Of a stretch of DNA of 64,000 nucleotides, positions 35,586 to 46,849 are shown one piece after another. Position 1 is the stretch's first letter. Every line of letters starts with the position of its first letter. Origin of the DNA: Nemania diffusa (Eukaryota; Ascomycota; Sordariomycetes; Xylariales; Xylariaceae). The stretch covers positions 930,001 to 994,000 of the forward strand of contig JBBPUQ010000002.1 of NCBI GenBank assembly GCA_038501195.1. Reading direction: 5' to 3'. A program made the translations under genes and the position numbers. Below the pieces are notes generated by a model, which was given only the letters and a program-made list of their open reading frames with translations, was not told the DNA's origin and ran no database searches.

Positions 35586-37262
35586 CTAGTGTCTAGATCT
35601 TCGGCGAATTCTCACTGTAACCTCCGTAGGAGGTAGCACCATGTTGAACATGACCGTCTTAGCCCATGGCTTTCCCACGCCTTCCACATCGTAGTTGGAG
35701 ATCACATGTGCCAGAGCCTGCTTCAGATACTGAGCAGCGAACCATCTCCCAGGGCACGCGTGTTTGCCGTAACCGAACGCCAGGAACGAATCCGTCACGG
35801 CCGAGATGGCTTCGCGTGATGATACAGTCGGGTACAAGCTGTTACTGCTGTCATCATGCTGGGCTTCGAATGGCCTAGAAAAGCGGAAGGCATCGTACTC
35901 GGACGGGCTGGGGTACAGATCTGGATCGCGGTGGATGGCCCTGCTCGGCACTCCTATCCGCGTTCCGGGCGGTATCCGAGTGCCGTCGTCGAGACTCAGC
36001 CCGTCGGTGTTGGGGGAGACGATGCGCATGAAGGAGATGATGGGGAACGTGGAGACGCGCATGGACTCCCGAATTGCCGAATCCAAGCGATAGAGATGAT
36101 CCAGTTCGGCACTCGTACTTATCCCGTTACTGTGCTTGCCTACAACAAGCCTGTGCTCTGCACGTAGGCCCTCGAGGAACTCGTCGCGCGACTCACTGCC
36201 GTGAAGATCGAGCACGGAACCCACGAAGGCATATGTAATGCCGAAATTTGACGTGAGGTGGAGCTGGAGCAAGCGTCTCGCCATACTCACGATATTGATA
36301 TGCTTCCCACCAGCTTTCCTACATTCGTCCACAAGCCATTGGACCGGATCATTCTGTGACGCTGAGTAAGCGGGCGCTTTTCTTCGGAGAGAATGCTAGA
36401 AGTAAGTCATGGTACATACAGGCTTGTCTTTATCGTCACGATACTCATCCGACTGCTGCTGTAATCGCCTCTCTAGATATGGAACTATGATCTTCAAGCA
36501 CGCTGCTTCATGCCGTCTCGCCGAGTGTCCTAGAATGGGAGCTAGGACGGGTCGAATGAGCGATGGTAGAGCGTTGATGAAGGCGGCGCCGCCGAAAAGA
36601 CCCCGGCCAAACTTTCTTGCATGGTCGGTGAACTCGTCGTTGCAAGCCAATTCAGCACCGAAGATGATGCGGCTGGCAACCTGTGACATAATCTTAGTGC
36701 AGGTATCCCAAACGTTCACCGTTTTCCAGTCAGCAGTGTTAGTGTCCCAGTGTTTGCGGAATGCTGAGTCCAATTCCTCGTTGACGGGCCCGATGAATAT
36801 GTCTATCATGCTCTTTCGGAAGAAGCGCCTGACCACGTCGAAGTGGATTAACTCGTCAAAAATGTCCTGGTCACCGGTCGTATAACTAGGCTGAAGCCCT
36901 TCGACCTGTGCCTTCTTTGTGATGATCTCACTCTCCGATTTGTTCAGTACGTGAAGTTGCGAGACGGGGATATTGACAACGGCACCGATGCCCATCATGG
37001 GTTGGGCAAAGACTGTCTCTGCCTTCTTTCCGTACGCTTCGTACCCAGAAAAGGAGTCTGTATAACATTGTGTTACGGAGCGAATCGCGCCAAGAATCCA
37101 GGGGAAAAGCCTGTCGCGCGAGACGCCAACAATGGGCACCGTCGCCCAAAAAGCGAGACTCTGCGACTGCGTTTGCTCGGGAGATCTATCGCCGACATGC
37201 AGGAAGAAGCGATAAGAAACAAGCACCAGGACGAAAATGACAGCAGAAGCGAGGAAAAACAT
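35586..37262 (-). CDS. Cytochrome P450 monooxygenase (ent-kaurene oxidase-like type)
   Basis: Two exons, 37262-36420 and 36353-35586 (intron 66 nt, donor GTATGT), give 536 aa. The first 20 residues are a membrane anchor (FFLASAVIFVLVLVSYRFFL). The K-helix ExxR is RESMRVS near residue 370. The substrate-strand segment LDDGTRIPPGTRIGVPSRAIHRD and the heme loop FGYGKHACPGRWFA carry the axial Cys near residue 490. These motif variants, HRD-x-x-x-Y and ACPGR, are those of the CYP68/CYP503-like fungal enzymes. It is not closely related to the other two P450s of the window. The I-helix is less canonical (TSNFGITYAFVGSVLDL region), as is common in this group. Probably oxidises the cluster product; substrate unknown. 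Confidence 0.88.
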
Positions 37263-38253
37263 ATCTTATTTGGAGAATCAGGAAGAGACGAGTTGCTGAA
37301 GGGCAATAGAGAGTGACGAAGGAATATCCAATAGCTAAGTGATAACCGATAGAGTAACGTGTAAGTGTAACGGGGCGACGGGCGGTATCTCCTCGTGTCT
37401 TTCAGACAGACTACACATATCTGCGTGTCTTCTTGTCGTTGCTTCCACCTACCGACCTAGAAGAGTCTTCATCCGCCTTCGCAAGCCTCTTTGCACATAC
37501 AGTAGGAAGCGTCTCGCCTACCTCATTAGGTACTCAGGTACCTATAGGAGTAGGTAGAGACTAGTAACTATCTAAAGAGCGACTGGGGGTGCATGCAATG
37601 TCATGCAGGCTGCCCATCCTGCAGCTCAGACCCCCTGACCCCCTAGTAGATGACAGAAAGCAGGTATGTAGCGGGTACCTGTCCAACCTTTGGTTACGAC
37701 TCGAATCTTGTATAAATGACTGACGTAGTATTTCAACCAGTAGGATTTCCTGCACATAAAGAATGCATCCGGTACTTCAATGCGCACCAACCGTTAGAAG
37801 CACTTTTTATCACCCCTGCCCTACTCCAAATCCCCTCACCTCAGCCTGCTTCTGTAAGGGAAGGTTCCAATCACAGGATGCACTATGCTACCTTGCTGGT
37901 GGCTGGCAATTCGACAGCTAGGCGATGCAGATTAGAATTAACTGCCACCATACCTACCATCTAACCTACCAGACCCGATCAACACAACACCTCTGTATGC
38001 TTCGAATTTTCAGTGGTTCTCACATCCCCATGTACTGACCACCACTGATTTCCTCTGACGGTTGTCTACTCGCAACCCGGGACAGGCAGCTCAATTCACA
38101 GCTCACATCTCACTTAAAGCCAGAAAATACACGTCTTTTGTTTGTATCAAGCTGACAGCACAACTCTCATCGTTTCATTTCTTTTCTCATCTCAAACTTG
38201 CGGACAGTAGAACCACTACCTTTCCAGTCTCTAACGCCTCCCGCCCATTTACA
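37263..38253. other. Divergent promoter region, no gene
   Basis: About 990 nt between the divergent P450 (minus) and MFS transporter (plus). Only short frames are present. TAGGTAC/GTACCTA palindromic words occur around 37518-37560. Confidence 0.5.
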
Positions 38254-40581
38254 ATGGAGCTAACAAAAGCTACCATGACCGAAACCGAGGCGCCAAAGGC
38301 CTCCGCCGATAACGATGACGGTGGCAGTATCAGCACCAGCCCTAACGAAAACAGCGCCTATGTGACGGGGCCCAAACTAGCCCTCCTAGTCGCTTGCATC
38401 ACCATGTCCTGCTTCCTCGTCCTCATAGACACAATGGTTGTCAGCACAGTAAGCTGCTGCATCACCATTTCCTCCCGACCGTCCAGAGTTCGACAAGAAT
38501 AAGTGACTGATACGTCAGAACTCAGGCAATACCAAAGATAACGGACGAGTTCAAATCTCTCCCTGATGTTGGGTGGTATGCTAGCGCGTACCAACTGGGG
38601 AGGTTCGTGATAAACACATTCTTCTCAAACGTGTCTTTGTATTTCTTGAACAGTTCGCGGGCTAACACTCGCTACAGTGCCGCTCCCCAACCGCTCGCTG
38701 GCAAGGTGTATACACACTTCAGAAGCAAAGTAGGTAACTCCCTCTGAATTGAGCGCCTATAGGTTATTTGAAACCAAGAGGAGTCTCTAACTCGAGTTTT
38801 GAAAAAGTGGTCCTTCATTGTTTTCTTCTCAATCTTCGAAATAGGCTCGCTGCTATGCGGTGTCTCGACCTCCTCTGATATGTTTATCGTCGGGCGTGCC
38901 ATTGCGGGCTTTGGTGCCGCTGGTGTCATAAACGGCGCGCTCACCATTGTGTCAGATTCCTCACCTCTTGAGAAGCGTCCAGGTAGGCTGCACCTTGAGC
39001 TTTCATGAGTTTTTATACAAGACTGAACTGTCTGTTAACTACGGCATCAACAGCTTTGATTGGTATCGTGATGGGTGGTAAGTACTAATAATAAACCTCA
39101 ATTCCGTACTCTCGCGCTCTGATCTCGTATTGACCTTCAGCCAGTAAATCAGCTTGGTCTGACCTTCGGCCCCCTTATCGGTGGCGCGTTCACGACATAT
39201 GTCACATGGAGATGGTGTACGATACTCCCGGAAAGCCCTATTTTATGTTAAGTCGACTCGACGCTGACTATGTGATTCTAGCCTTTTACATCAACCTTCC
39301 TCTGGGAGGCCTCGTTTTGGTTGCCGTCCTTTTCATGCGCGTTCCCGAACAGACCTTGAAGCCTAAAGCACTCTCTATCTTGCCGCATCTACATCATTAT
39401 CTCGATTTAATGGGGTTTGTGCTCTTCACCGGAGCAGTGCTGCAACTCCTTCTCGCCTTCCAATTCGGAGGTGTCACGTTTCCTTGGAAATCGTCCCAGG
39501 TGATCGGTCTCTTTATAGGCTCCTTTCTCACATTCGCGGTGTGGTTCTATTGGAATCTACGCAAGGGCGATGACGCCTTGTTGCCTTACTCGATGATCAG
39601 CCGGAGAGTTGTCTGGTCGGCTGGGCTATATCAAGGCCTTCTGCTCTCGGTTCTCTACGGATCGACTTTCTATCTCCCCATTTACTTTCAGGCTATTAAT
39701 GGCGCGATTGCCATCTTGAGTGGTGTATATCTACTGCCGTCCATCCTTCCGCAGCTGGTGTTTGCTGTTGGCTGCGGGTTTCTACGTAAGTCGAGCCAGC
39801 CAGAAAGTGAACTCTCAAAGATATAATACCTAATCGACACTTTTGTAGTGGCCAAGGTGGGATATGTCATACCGTTTGCTATTTTCTCGACTACCTTCTT
39901 ATCGATTGCCAATGGATTGTACTCTTTGCTCCAGCCCGGAAGTCCAACAGGCTGGTGGGTAGGGTTCCAGATTCTAGGTGGTGTTGGCTCAGGGGCTGGC
40001 TTGCAAGTGGTAAGTATTACCTTGGCTCTACTTAGATTCCTATTATCGGGTGATAAAGGGCAATAGCTGACCTCACGGCGTTCGCTCAAAAGGCCATCCT
40101 TGCCACCCAGATGGCGGTTCCAAGCAGCCAACTCTCTTCGGCGATGGCATTCATCGTGTTTTGCCAGTCTCTGGGTCCCGCCATCATCTTGGCTGTCTGC
40201 CAACTGATCTTCATTCACGGCTTGCAGACGGAGCTCCCTCGTCATGCTCCCAATGTTGACGCTGCAGAGATAATCAAGGCTGGCGCCACTCGCTTTCGGG
40301 AGTTGGTCGCCGTGCAGGATCTACCTGGAGTTCTTGTTGGCTATGCAAACAGTATAGACCATGTTTTCTACCTGCTCGCAGGACTGTCTGCTTTTAGTGG
40401 ACTAGTCCTATGGGGTCTGGGCTGGCAAGATATCCGGAAAAAGCAGCCTGCCCCTGACACGGCTGGGGCTGATGGCCAGCAAAACGGGAAGAAAGTAAGT
40501 AGTGAAAATCACACCGTAGAAGATGGCCATGATGATGGACAGAAGGGCAGCGAGGATCCTGAAAAGGGATCCTCAGACTAA
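38254..40581 (+). CDS. MFS drug/metabolite exporter, 14-TM DHA type
   Basis: Nine exons, 38254-38448, 38526-38602, 38678-38729, 38808-38982, 39054-39077, 39145-39216, 39282-39785, 39849-40009 and 40093-40581, yield 582 aa in one frame. Hydrophobic helices match the DHA family: [25 protein letters not shown] with the motif D1-like DTMVV at helix 1, then [29 protein letters not shown], a helix with [17 protein letters not shown], and [22 protein letters not shown] as antiporter motif C. Later helices end in a charged C-terminal tail ([13 protein letters not shown]). Such transporters commonly export the product of the cluster they sit in. The second intron uses the unusual donor GTTCGT, and some of the shorter exons rest on family alignment rather than transcripts. 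Plasma-membrane location is inferred. Confidence 0.87.
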
Positions 40582-41115
40582 CGGATACTTTCGCCGTGAT
40601 TAAACTGGTTCCGTAGAACTTTGAAATTCGACGTTTCAAGATTAGCTAAACTCATATCTACATTTTATTTATAACTTTAATGGCATACAGCAGGAAATAA
40701 TTATAGTATATTTCATCACCGAAGCAATGAATTTGTTTGTCTATTCCCTCTGCAATGTTACTACTACGACCGATAAGCTCTGTCCGACTTTCTTGCCCTT
40801 GGCTGTAAGATGATGAAACGAAGCATGTAACACACACACACTACGTACTCTAGAGGACTGACCACTGTCATATTGATCACTTCTAGAGATTTAAAGCTTA
40901 AAAAAATAGTAAATAAGTAATGCAAACGTATATTTAGAGGTAGTAGACCCCCGAAAGGGCCGCTGAAAGGCGTAACTATATGTAAGAAGTGCTAGCTTCG
41001 CCTAACTATCTTAAATAAAGAAAAGATAAACTAGGACTCGTTGACCTAATCAATCTAATTCCCATACGGTCAGGTCACCCACACCACCTCAATAACCTTC
41101 TCCTCAAACATTCGA
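40582..41115. other. Intergenic between convergent genes
   Basis: About 530 nt between two convergent stop codons, moderately AT-rich, containing only 3' untranslated sequence as far as I can see. Confidence 0.45.
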
Positions 41116-42280
41116 CTAAACCGACTGCTGTATTGATGAGGCATTATTGCTCTTGTCATCCTCTTCAAGCCGCTGAAAAGGCGTCCCTCCAATAGTGCAA
41201 AGAGCGACATTGCTATCGCCAGTTGGCCCAGGCGCTGCTGCTGGTCCATTTCCAATATGACCTATTGGACGGTCACTGCCCTTAAGCAGATGCATTTTAC
41301 GGGCCATTCTTCTAGATGCGAACCTTTCAATCAAAGGTCGGTACACCAGCAAGCATGCCGCAATTAGATACACGCCCGGCTCACAAATTGTCCAGATGAG
41401 CGGCTCAATGGCGTGATAGGTAGGGTCCACGGTCGTGTCTCTACGGAGGAAAACCACAAAGCGAAAAATTGATGTAATTAAGCCACTGTCGCCACGAGTC
41501 AGCGATTTCCCGGTCGATCAAAACTAAGACAATAGATGGCAACAGGCAACTTACATGCTACCAAGAAGAAATGTGAGGATGACGCTGACTCTAAGCCGCA
41601 GCGGTGCGTTCAAATGCCACAAAATGGGAATAGGAATCACCAATAAAACGACGTCGGTGACCGTGTTAGAGAAAGGCGCCCATATAGATAAGGCCATGTC
41701 ATCTAGACAGCAATGCTGAGCTTGTTCAGCTGCGCTCCCCCAGTGCGCCGAGAATGGAGTGCACGCGAGGAGATCGATGAGAATACCGATGACCGAGGTC
41801 AAGATTAAGGCGAGAATGGTGATGTTCACCACCCAGTGGACCCACCGCTGGATAAAGACTTGCTTATAGAATAGACAGACTGCGAGCTTTGCGAGGCTTT
41901 CTGTCGCAGCATACCATGTGGAAACAGCAAGCAGAATTTTGGACAAGTTCGTGAGCAGCTCGGGGTTAGATGCGACAACATAACCAATGTGGCATCCCAC
42001 TCCGCCCAATTTCACAGCAGCTGTGGATCTCGATGTCAATTTCTAGGCGAGAAGTTGATCACGACCATAGTATCTTACTGATTCCCAGTGCGCCGGCTCC
42101 AAGTTGCCCAATGAAGGCTGCAGCGATAAGATAGTCGCCTAGGTCATACTTGGCGACACTGATGCTACGTGCCCAGAAGCGTATGGCAACAGCAACAGCC
42201 TCCAATGCCGTGAAGCCACCGACGAAGGCTTCTACCTGATATCCACGGCAATAGGTCGAAGGAGGACCTTCAGTCGACAT
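41116..42280 (-). CDS. Fungal rhodopsin-like seven-helix membrane protein (copy 2)
   Basis: Three exons on the minus strand, 42280-42079, 42020-41555 and 41485-41116, give 345 aa. Introns are 58 and 69 nt with GTAAGA and GTAAGT donors. The start is the first ATG, giving MSTEGPPSTYCRG. Helical segments include AFVGGFTALEAVAVAIRFWARS, YDLGDYLIAAAFIGQLGAGALGI, WYAATESLAKLAVCLFYKQVF, the long helix VVNITILALILTSVIGILIDLLAC, and WAPFSNTVTDVVLLVIPIPILWHL. The acceptor of exon 3 was chosen so that helix 6 (GLITSIFRFVVFL) is kept. It belongs to the same GPCR-like fungal family as the proteins at 27986 and 45554 but is strongly diverged from both. Function unknown; a membrane sensor or accessory role is possible. 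Confidence 0.83.
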
Positions 42281-42881
42281 GAGTGCGGGGTTGTGGAGTT
42301 CGCTGCACTTGTTTAGATTGATGGTTGTTGCTGAAAGTCCCAAATGGCGTTACAGGAAAAAAGGGACTAAAAAAAAAACCGTCAATGGGAACTTGAAGTG
42401 AATCCGTGAGCAGGAGGCGCGTATTCAAGATATTTAGTATGTGGTTCAGTATGTACGTATGCCTAGGCAAATAGTACATATATACATACAACAATGCTAA
42501 GTACCAGTTACGCCGTAATACACTTGCATAACACAATTGTGACTCTGATATGGCTATATTTAGCAGTTAGGACCCCAATCTCGCTTCATGAGAGAGGGGG
42601 TCGTGTTGGATTGGTGACATTTATACTAAAAATAATGTGTTGCATAGCAATTACCTTTTGGCGTAGTAGTAAAATTCAACAGGTCGTGGCCATCATACAG
42701 TCGCAAGATCGTCCGGGCATTGACCAACCCCCTCCAACTCGCTTTCGCCATCCTACCTACTCCAAAATGGGTTCATCTCCGGCTCTCTTACTGATGAAAG
42801 AAGGTTTCAAACTCACTTTAAGTTACGTAATACACAAGAAAAGCCATGTTGAACTAATATCTACCTCACCCGAGCGTCGTT
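42281..42881. other. Intergenic, no gene
   Basis: Upstream region of the rhodopsin-like gene and 3' side of the P450. Only short antisense frames are present, and I see no repeats. Confidence 0.45.
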
Positions 42882-44762
42882 TCATTCCTCGTGAACCTTC
42901 ACTACAGCTTCCAAGAATCCTCTTCCTTTTGTTCCGATCACAAATTGGTCGCTGACACATTCGAAATCCTCTGCCCTAGCGGTTGTAAATTCAAAATTGA
43001 ACATCTGCACAAGCGCTGCAATGACGAAATACAACTCGGCCCACGCAAGGCTGCCATCATGAATAGCACCAGTTAGAAAGAACATCCAAACTCATGGCAC
43101 ACACCCATGCACTGAAAAGGGGGGGGGGGGGGGGGGGGGGGGGGGGCTGTATAATGACTCACTGCATTCCGAGACACATTCTTGTCCCTCTAGAAAATGG
43201 TGCAAACCCCTTCTCTGCATTGGTGTAGACGTTTCTCTTCATCCATCGTTCCGGCTTAAAAGACTGTGGATCAGGATAGAGTTCTTCGTCTGTGTGCATT
43301 AAGATTGTCGTCATGCTAACATGAGTCCCGGCTGGAATTCTATAGTCTCCGTAGAACAAGTCACGATCAGGGGCAATGCGTGTCATTCGCGTTGCTATAC
43401 CGGGACTAAGGCGCAAGCCTTCCACTAGATAGAGCGCGTAGAGTTAGAGAGAGTGAACTGTGGTTGCGATAAAAAGAGGATGACACCTCGCTAATGTTTG
43501 AGGGGTGAGAGAAGGTTGGGGGAAACCTACTAAGTGTTGCAGTCAAGTACGGCAGTTTTTCGAGAACTTTGAGCGTCATTACATCACCCTCTTCCGTCCT
43601 AGCATTCGCGATCTCCGTCCTTAAAGGTTGGAGAATGTCTTTATTGCTGAATACATGAAAGCAAACTAGCCGGAGGACAGCTCCAGTGGTCTCAAATCCT
43701 GCACCATTCGTGGCGGTAACATCGAGATAAACTCTCTTGAACTCTTTTTCTTTAGGATCGAGCTTGGACTCTAGTATTTCGTGTACTATTGTCCGGTCCA
43801 TATTGGTATCGGACGTGGCCGATCCAATGGCTGACATTATAGTTTTCGTATCGTTCATAACAGACTTGTGTATTAGAGAACAAATTAGACACGTACTACA
43901 AGGAACGTGTGTGAAATACCTTTGCGTGTTGAAAGAACGTTTTGGTACCGTCATCCGATATCTTCATAGCCCAGTCTATCGGGATTGATTGGAGGATAGG
44001 CAGGAGTGGAAATACGTGTTTGGTCATCCTCCACATTGGCCCGGCTCCTTGAGCCACATGGAGGACAGCAACATCGAAATCTTCACTGTCAAGGCTGTGA
44101 TAGTTCTTTGCGATTGAAAATTCGAAAGCGACGTCGTGGGCTAGGGCTGAGACAGCGGCGCCAAGGTTCACCGTATTACCTTCTCTAGCTATTTTTATTA
44201 GACGGCTGCAGAGCTTCTCGACTTGCTCTTTGATAATCTCTTGGCGAGCCGAAATCTTTGACTTAGAAAAGAAAGGGGCAAGGGGTTGGCGGCGTGCTTT
44301 GTGATGTTCGTGCTCTATCGTGTTTATTGTCGTACCCTGGGCTCCCCAAGCATCCAACGCCCAGGGGTCTTTATCCCAGCGACCCTCACTGTACAAAGTA
44401 TTGAAGAAGGCAGGATCGTTGATGTGTAGTTCGTTAGGGCTGATGCGCAAGATTGGACCTATTAAGTATCAAGGAAATGAGAATGATCATTTAAAAAGAA
44501 ACATCACGATACATAGCAATGTCTAGAAAAACCCACCGTATTTCTTATGCATTCTCCCTATCTTGAATGTATACTGCCCGTCAAGGACCACGTCATAGTA
44601 GGCTTCGAACCATCGCGTGATGGCTGCAAGCTTGGGACCAGGGAATTTGGCGAGAGGGTGAAACGACAGACGATAGATGGCAAGAGTGGCAAAGTAAAGG
44701 ACAATAGAGCTCACAATCGCTTTCCATCCTACCCATAGCACAGGATCGTAGAAAGAGTGCAT
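42882..44762 (-). CDS. Cytochrome P450 monooxygenase (trichodiene oxygenase-like type), copy 2
   Basis: Five exons on the minus strand, 44762-44537, 44458-43920, 43864-43531, 43424-43163 and 43050-42882, give 509 aa. Anchor helix: [20 protein letters not shown], then [11 protein letters not shown]-helix: NGAGFETTG. ExxR: EGLRLSP. Substrate strand: [16 protein letters not shown]. Heme loop: [10 protein letters not shown]. It parallels the P450 at 33106 through its whole length (for example [20 protein letters not shown] and DQFxIGTKxxGFLE). The introns after KKYG and in the codon after the heme-loop Gln fall at the same positions, while two further introns are unique to this copy. Intron 4 (43051-43162) contains a run of 28 G on the plus strand. 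The gene looks intact. A second oxidation step on the cluster product is the likely role. Confidence 0.88.
43119..43146. repeat. Homopolymer run of 28 G inside a P450 intron
   Basis: Twenty-eight consecutive G on the plus strand (C in the transcript) lie in the last intron of the P450 at 42882-44762, between donor and branch region. It may be a true microsatellite or a sequencing/assembly artefact. It does not affect the reading frame. Confidence 0.9.
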
Positions 44763-45553
44763 TTTTACCTTGACAATGAGTTAGGTCGTCTAGAGGAGCC
44801 GCATAGAAAGTAGAGGGTGTCAATTAATTGTCATATGATGCCTCTTTATATTTACAATTCGAGACACAAGGAATTGCATGCATGTAATGAAGGTTTGTTT
44901 CTATTAGGATAGAAAGGTAAAGAGCGAATGAAAAGACGACCCTGGCCAATAATGTGAATCACTTCCTCTGTGTGTGCCACATCACATCCCGTCTTACAAG
45001 TCGTATTCCCTCCTGATATTCCATTCGCTCGCTTCGGCCTTGGCAAAAGACTGAAGCCGCTGCGGCCTTTCAGGTCGGTCTTGGAGAGCGGGATGCGCAA
45101 GCATGCAGGCTTTTATAACTGACGAATGAAATCAACCTTGCTTCACCCTTATCTTTGCTTCATCTGCAATAAGATGATAAATTTAGCTAGGTCTTTGATT
45201 AAGGTGTAAGCTGCCTGCTGTGTGTTGTGACAAGGATTTCAAGGAGGATTAGTACGGTGCATGAAGCTCTAGAGGGGCTGTGGTGTCATTTTGCGGCCAG
45301 CTCGATATTCCTTGTCACGTTTGTTTTCGATTCTGAGTGACGACGCGACAGCATTCCTTCAAATATATCAACCAAGTCTGCTGATGCGGGGTATCTACCT
45401 GCCTATCTGCATAGGAGACGGCAATTCGAATGATATTTATCCTCTCGGGCTTGCTTGTTCAGCTTTAAAGAATTAAACTTGATAGTAAAACACCTTTCGT
45501 CCTCAACCCAGCCAATCCATCCATCGCCTCTGCGCTGTAGTGTTCCTCAGAAG
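44763..45553. other. Divergent promoter region, no gene
   Basis: About 790 nt between the divergent P450 (minus) and rhodopsin-like gene copy 3 (plus). No coding signal was found. Confidence 0.5.
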
Positions 45554-46849
45554 ATGTCGGGGCAAATAATTATCCAGGTGCCTGCGGTATTTACGGCGCT
45601 AGCCGCCTTCCTTGTCACTCTACGTTTCTACGTGCGAATCCAGGCCAGAGTGTTAGGCTTGGATGACTGGACCATGCTATTTGCCGTGGTGAGTCGTTAT
45701 GTATCGTGTGTGGGAAAGAAAGCCTATATTGATCGCTATCTACCGTAGCTAATCGAGATACTCACCCGAGTATTCACTTCTCTATCTGCTACATACCAGA
45801 ACAAAACGCCCCCAACGCCCGGGGATATTACACAAGCCTTGAAGTTTAACTACGCAGCAATACCCACAACAATAGTGGTTTCGATCTTGGCTAGACTTTC
45901 TATCACTATTCTGCTTATCCGTTTATTTGGTGTACATCTTTGGTTCAAGAGGTTTATGATCGCCCAATTTGTCGTGGTGTGCCTGCTCAGTTTTCCTTTC
46001 ATCGGCCTCACTTTCGCCCAGAAGACTCCAGTTCAGGCACTTTGGGATATGAATATTATGGTTACCAAAAAGCTGGACCCAAGAATATGGTTATACTGGG
46101 CCATCTTTACCCAGAGTTCGTTATCACCTAGTAATGTCCCTTTTTGGGACTGTTGAAGTGTAGAAAGGTACTGATCGCTTCATAGCCTCCTACACGATAT
46201 CAGATCTAACCTTTGCCTTAATACCCACTTCGATTATTTGGAACCTGTGCGTCTTCTTCATGATTTCCTTCCACATGTCATTTTCATCTAGTATTCCATT
46301 TGCGAGTAATACCTCGGTAGTTACTGACATCGTTATCACAGGAACATGCTGTTACGCCGAAGAATTGGCCTTATACTGCTAGTAGGAGTGTCTCTCCTCA
46401 CATTTGGCCTATCTATTTTGAAAACAGTGTATATAGCTTTGGGATTCGGTGGGAATCTTACAGGCTATAACCTAACGACTATTTTAACGCTGAATCTCCT
46501 TGAGGGTGACTTCGTCATCATCCTGGGCTGTGTCCTAGCGTTGAGAGGCGGTGTCAACCTGCCTATACCAGCCTTTGCCTCTTCCATCTCGAGCCTTTTT
46601 AGAAAGGGTGGGAGCAAATGGAGTACCGAGCGGCGTGAAAGCTCTGAGGATCGCGGACCGTTTTACGACCTAGAAATGAGTACCCAGAAATTAGGCGTCG
46701 TGGATCAAGCTGGACATTGTCAGCCTTTCATTAATTGTGTTTCCGATAACAAGGGCGACAGGAAGCACCTATCTCCAAAGGCCGGAATCACAAGAACCGA
46801 TCAGTTCACCGTCCTGTACGGACACAATGAACCAGCAACAGCTGCGTAG
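45554..46849 (+). CDS. Fungal rhodopsin-like seven-helix membrane protein (copy 3)
   Basis: Four exons, 45554-45688, 45749-46115, 46186-46246 and 46342-46849, give 356 aa. Landmarks parallel copy 1: LGLDDWTMLFAV, ARLSITILLIRLFGVHLWFKRFMI, TSYTISDLTFALIPTSIIWNLNMLLRRRIGLILL, and a polar tail. Exon 2 could instead begin at 45800, since both acceptors keep the frame; the earlier one was chosen because the resulting intron is 60 nt and helix 3 is longer. The second intron uses donor GTTCGT, which aligns exactly with copy 1; a GTAATG donor 15 nt later is an alternative. Copies 1 and 3 are closer to each other than to copy 2. This is the last gene I would include in the cluster. Role unknown. Confidence 0.8.

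Noticed and set aside
39688..40245. 185-codon minus-strand frame
   Set aside because: Antisense to the MFS transporter and spanning its introns; no motif.
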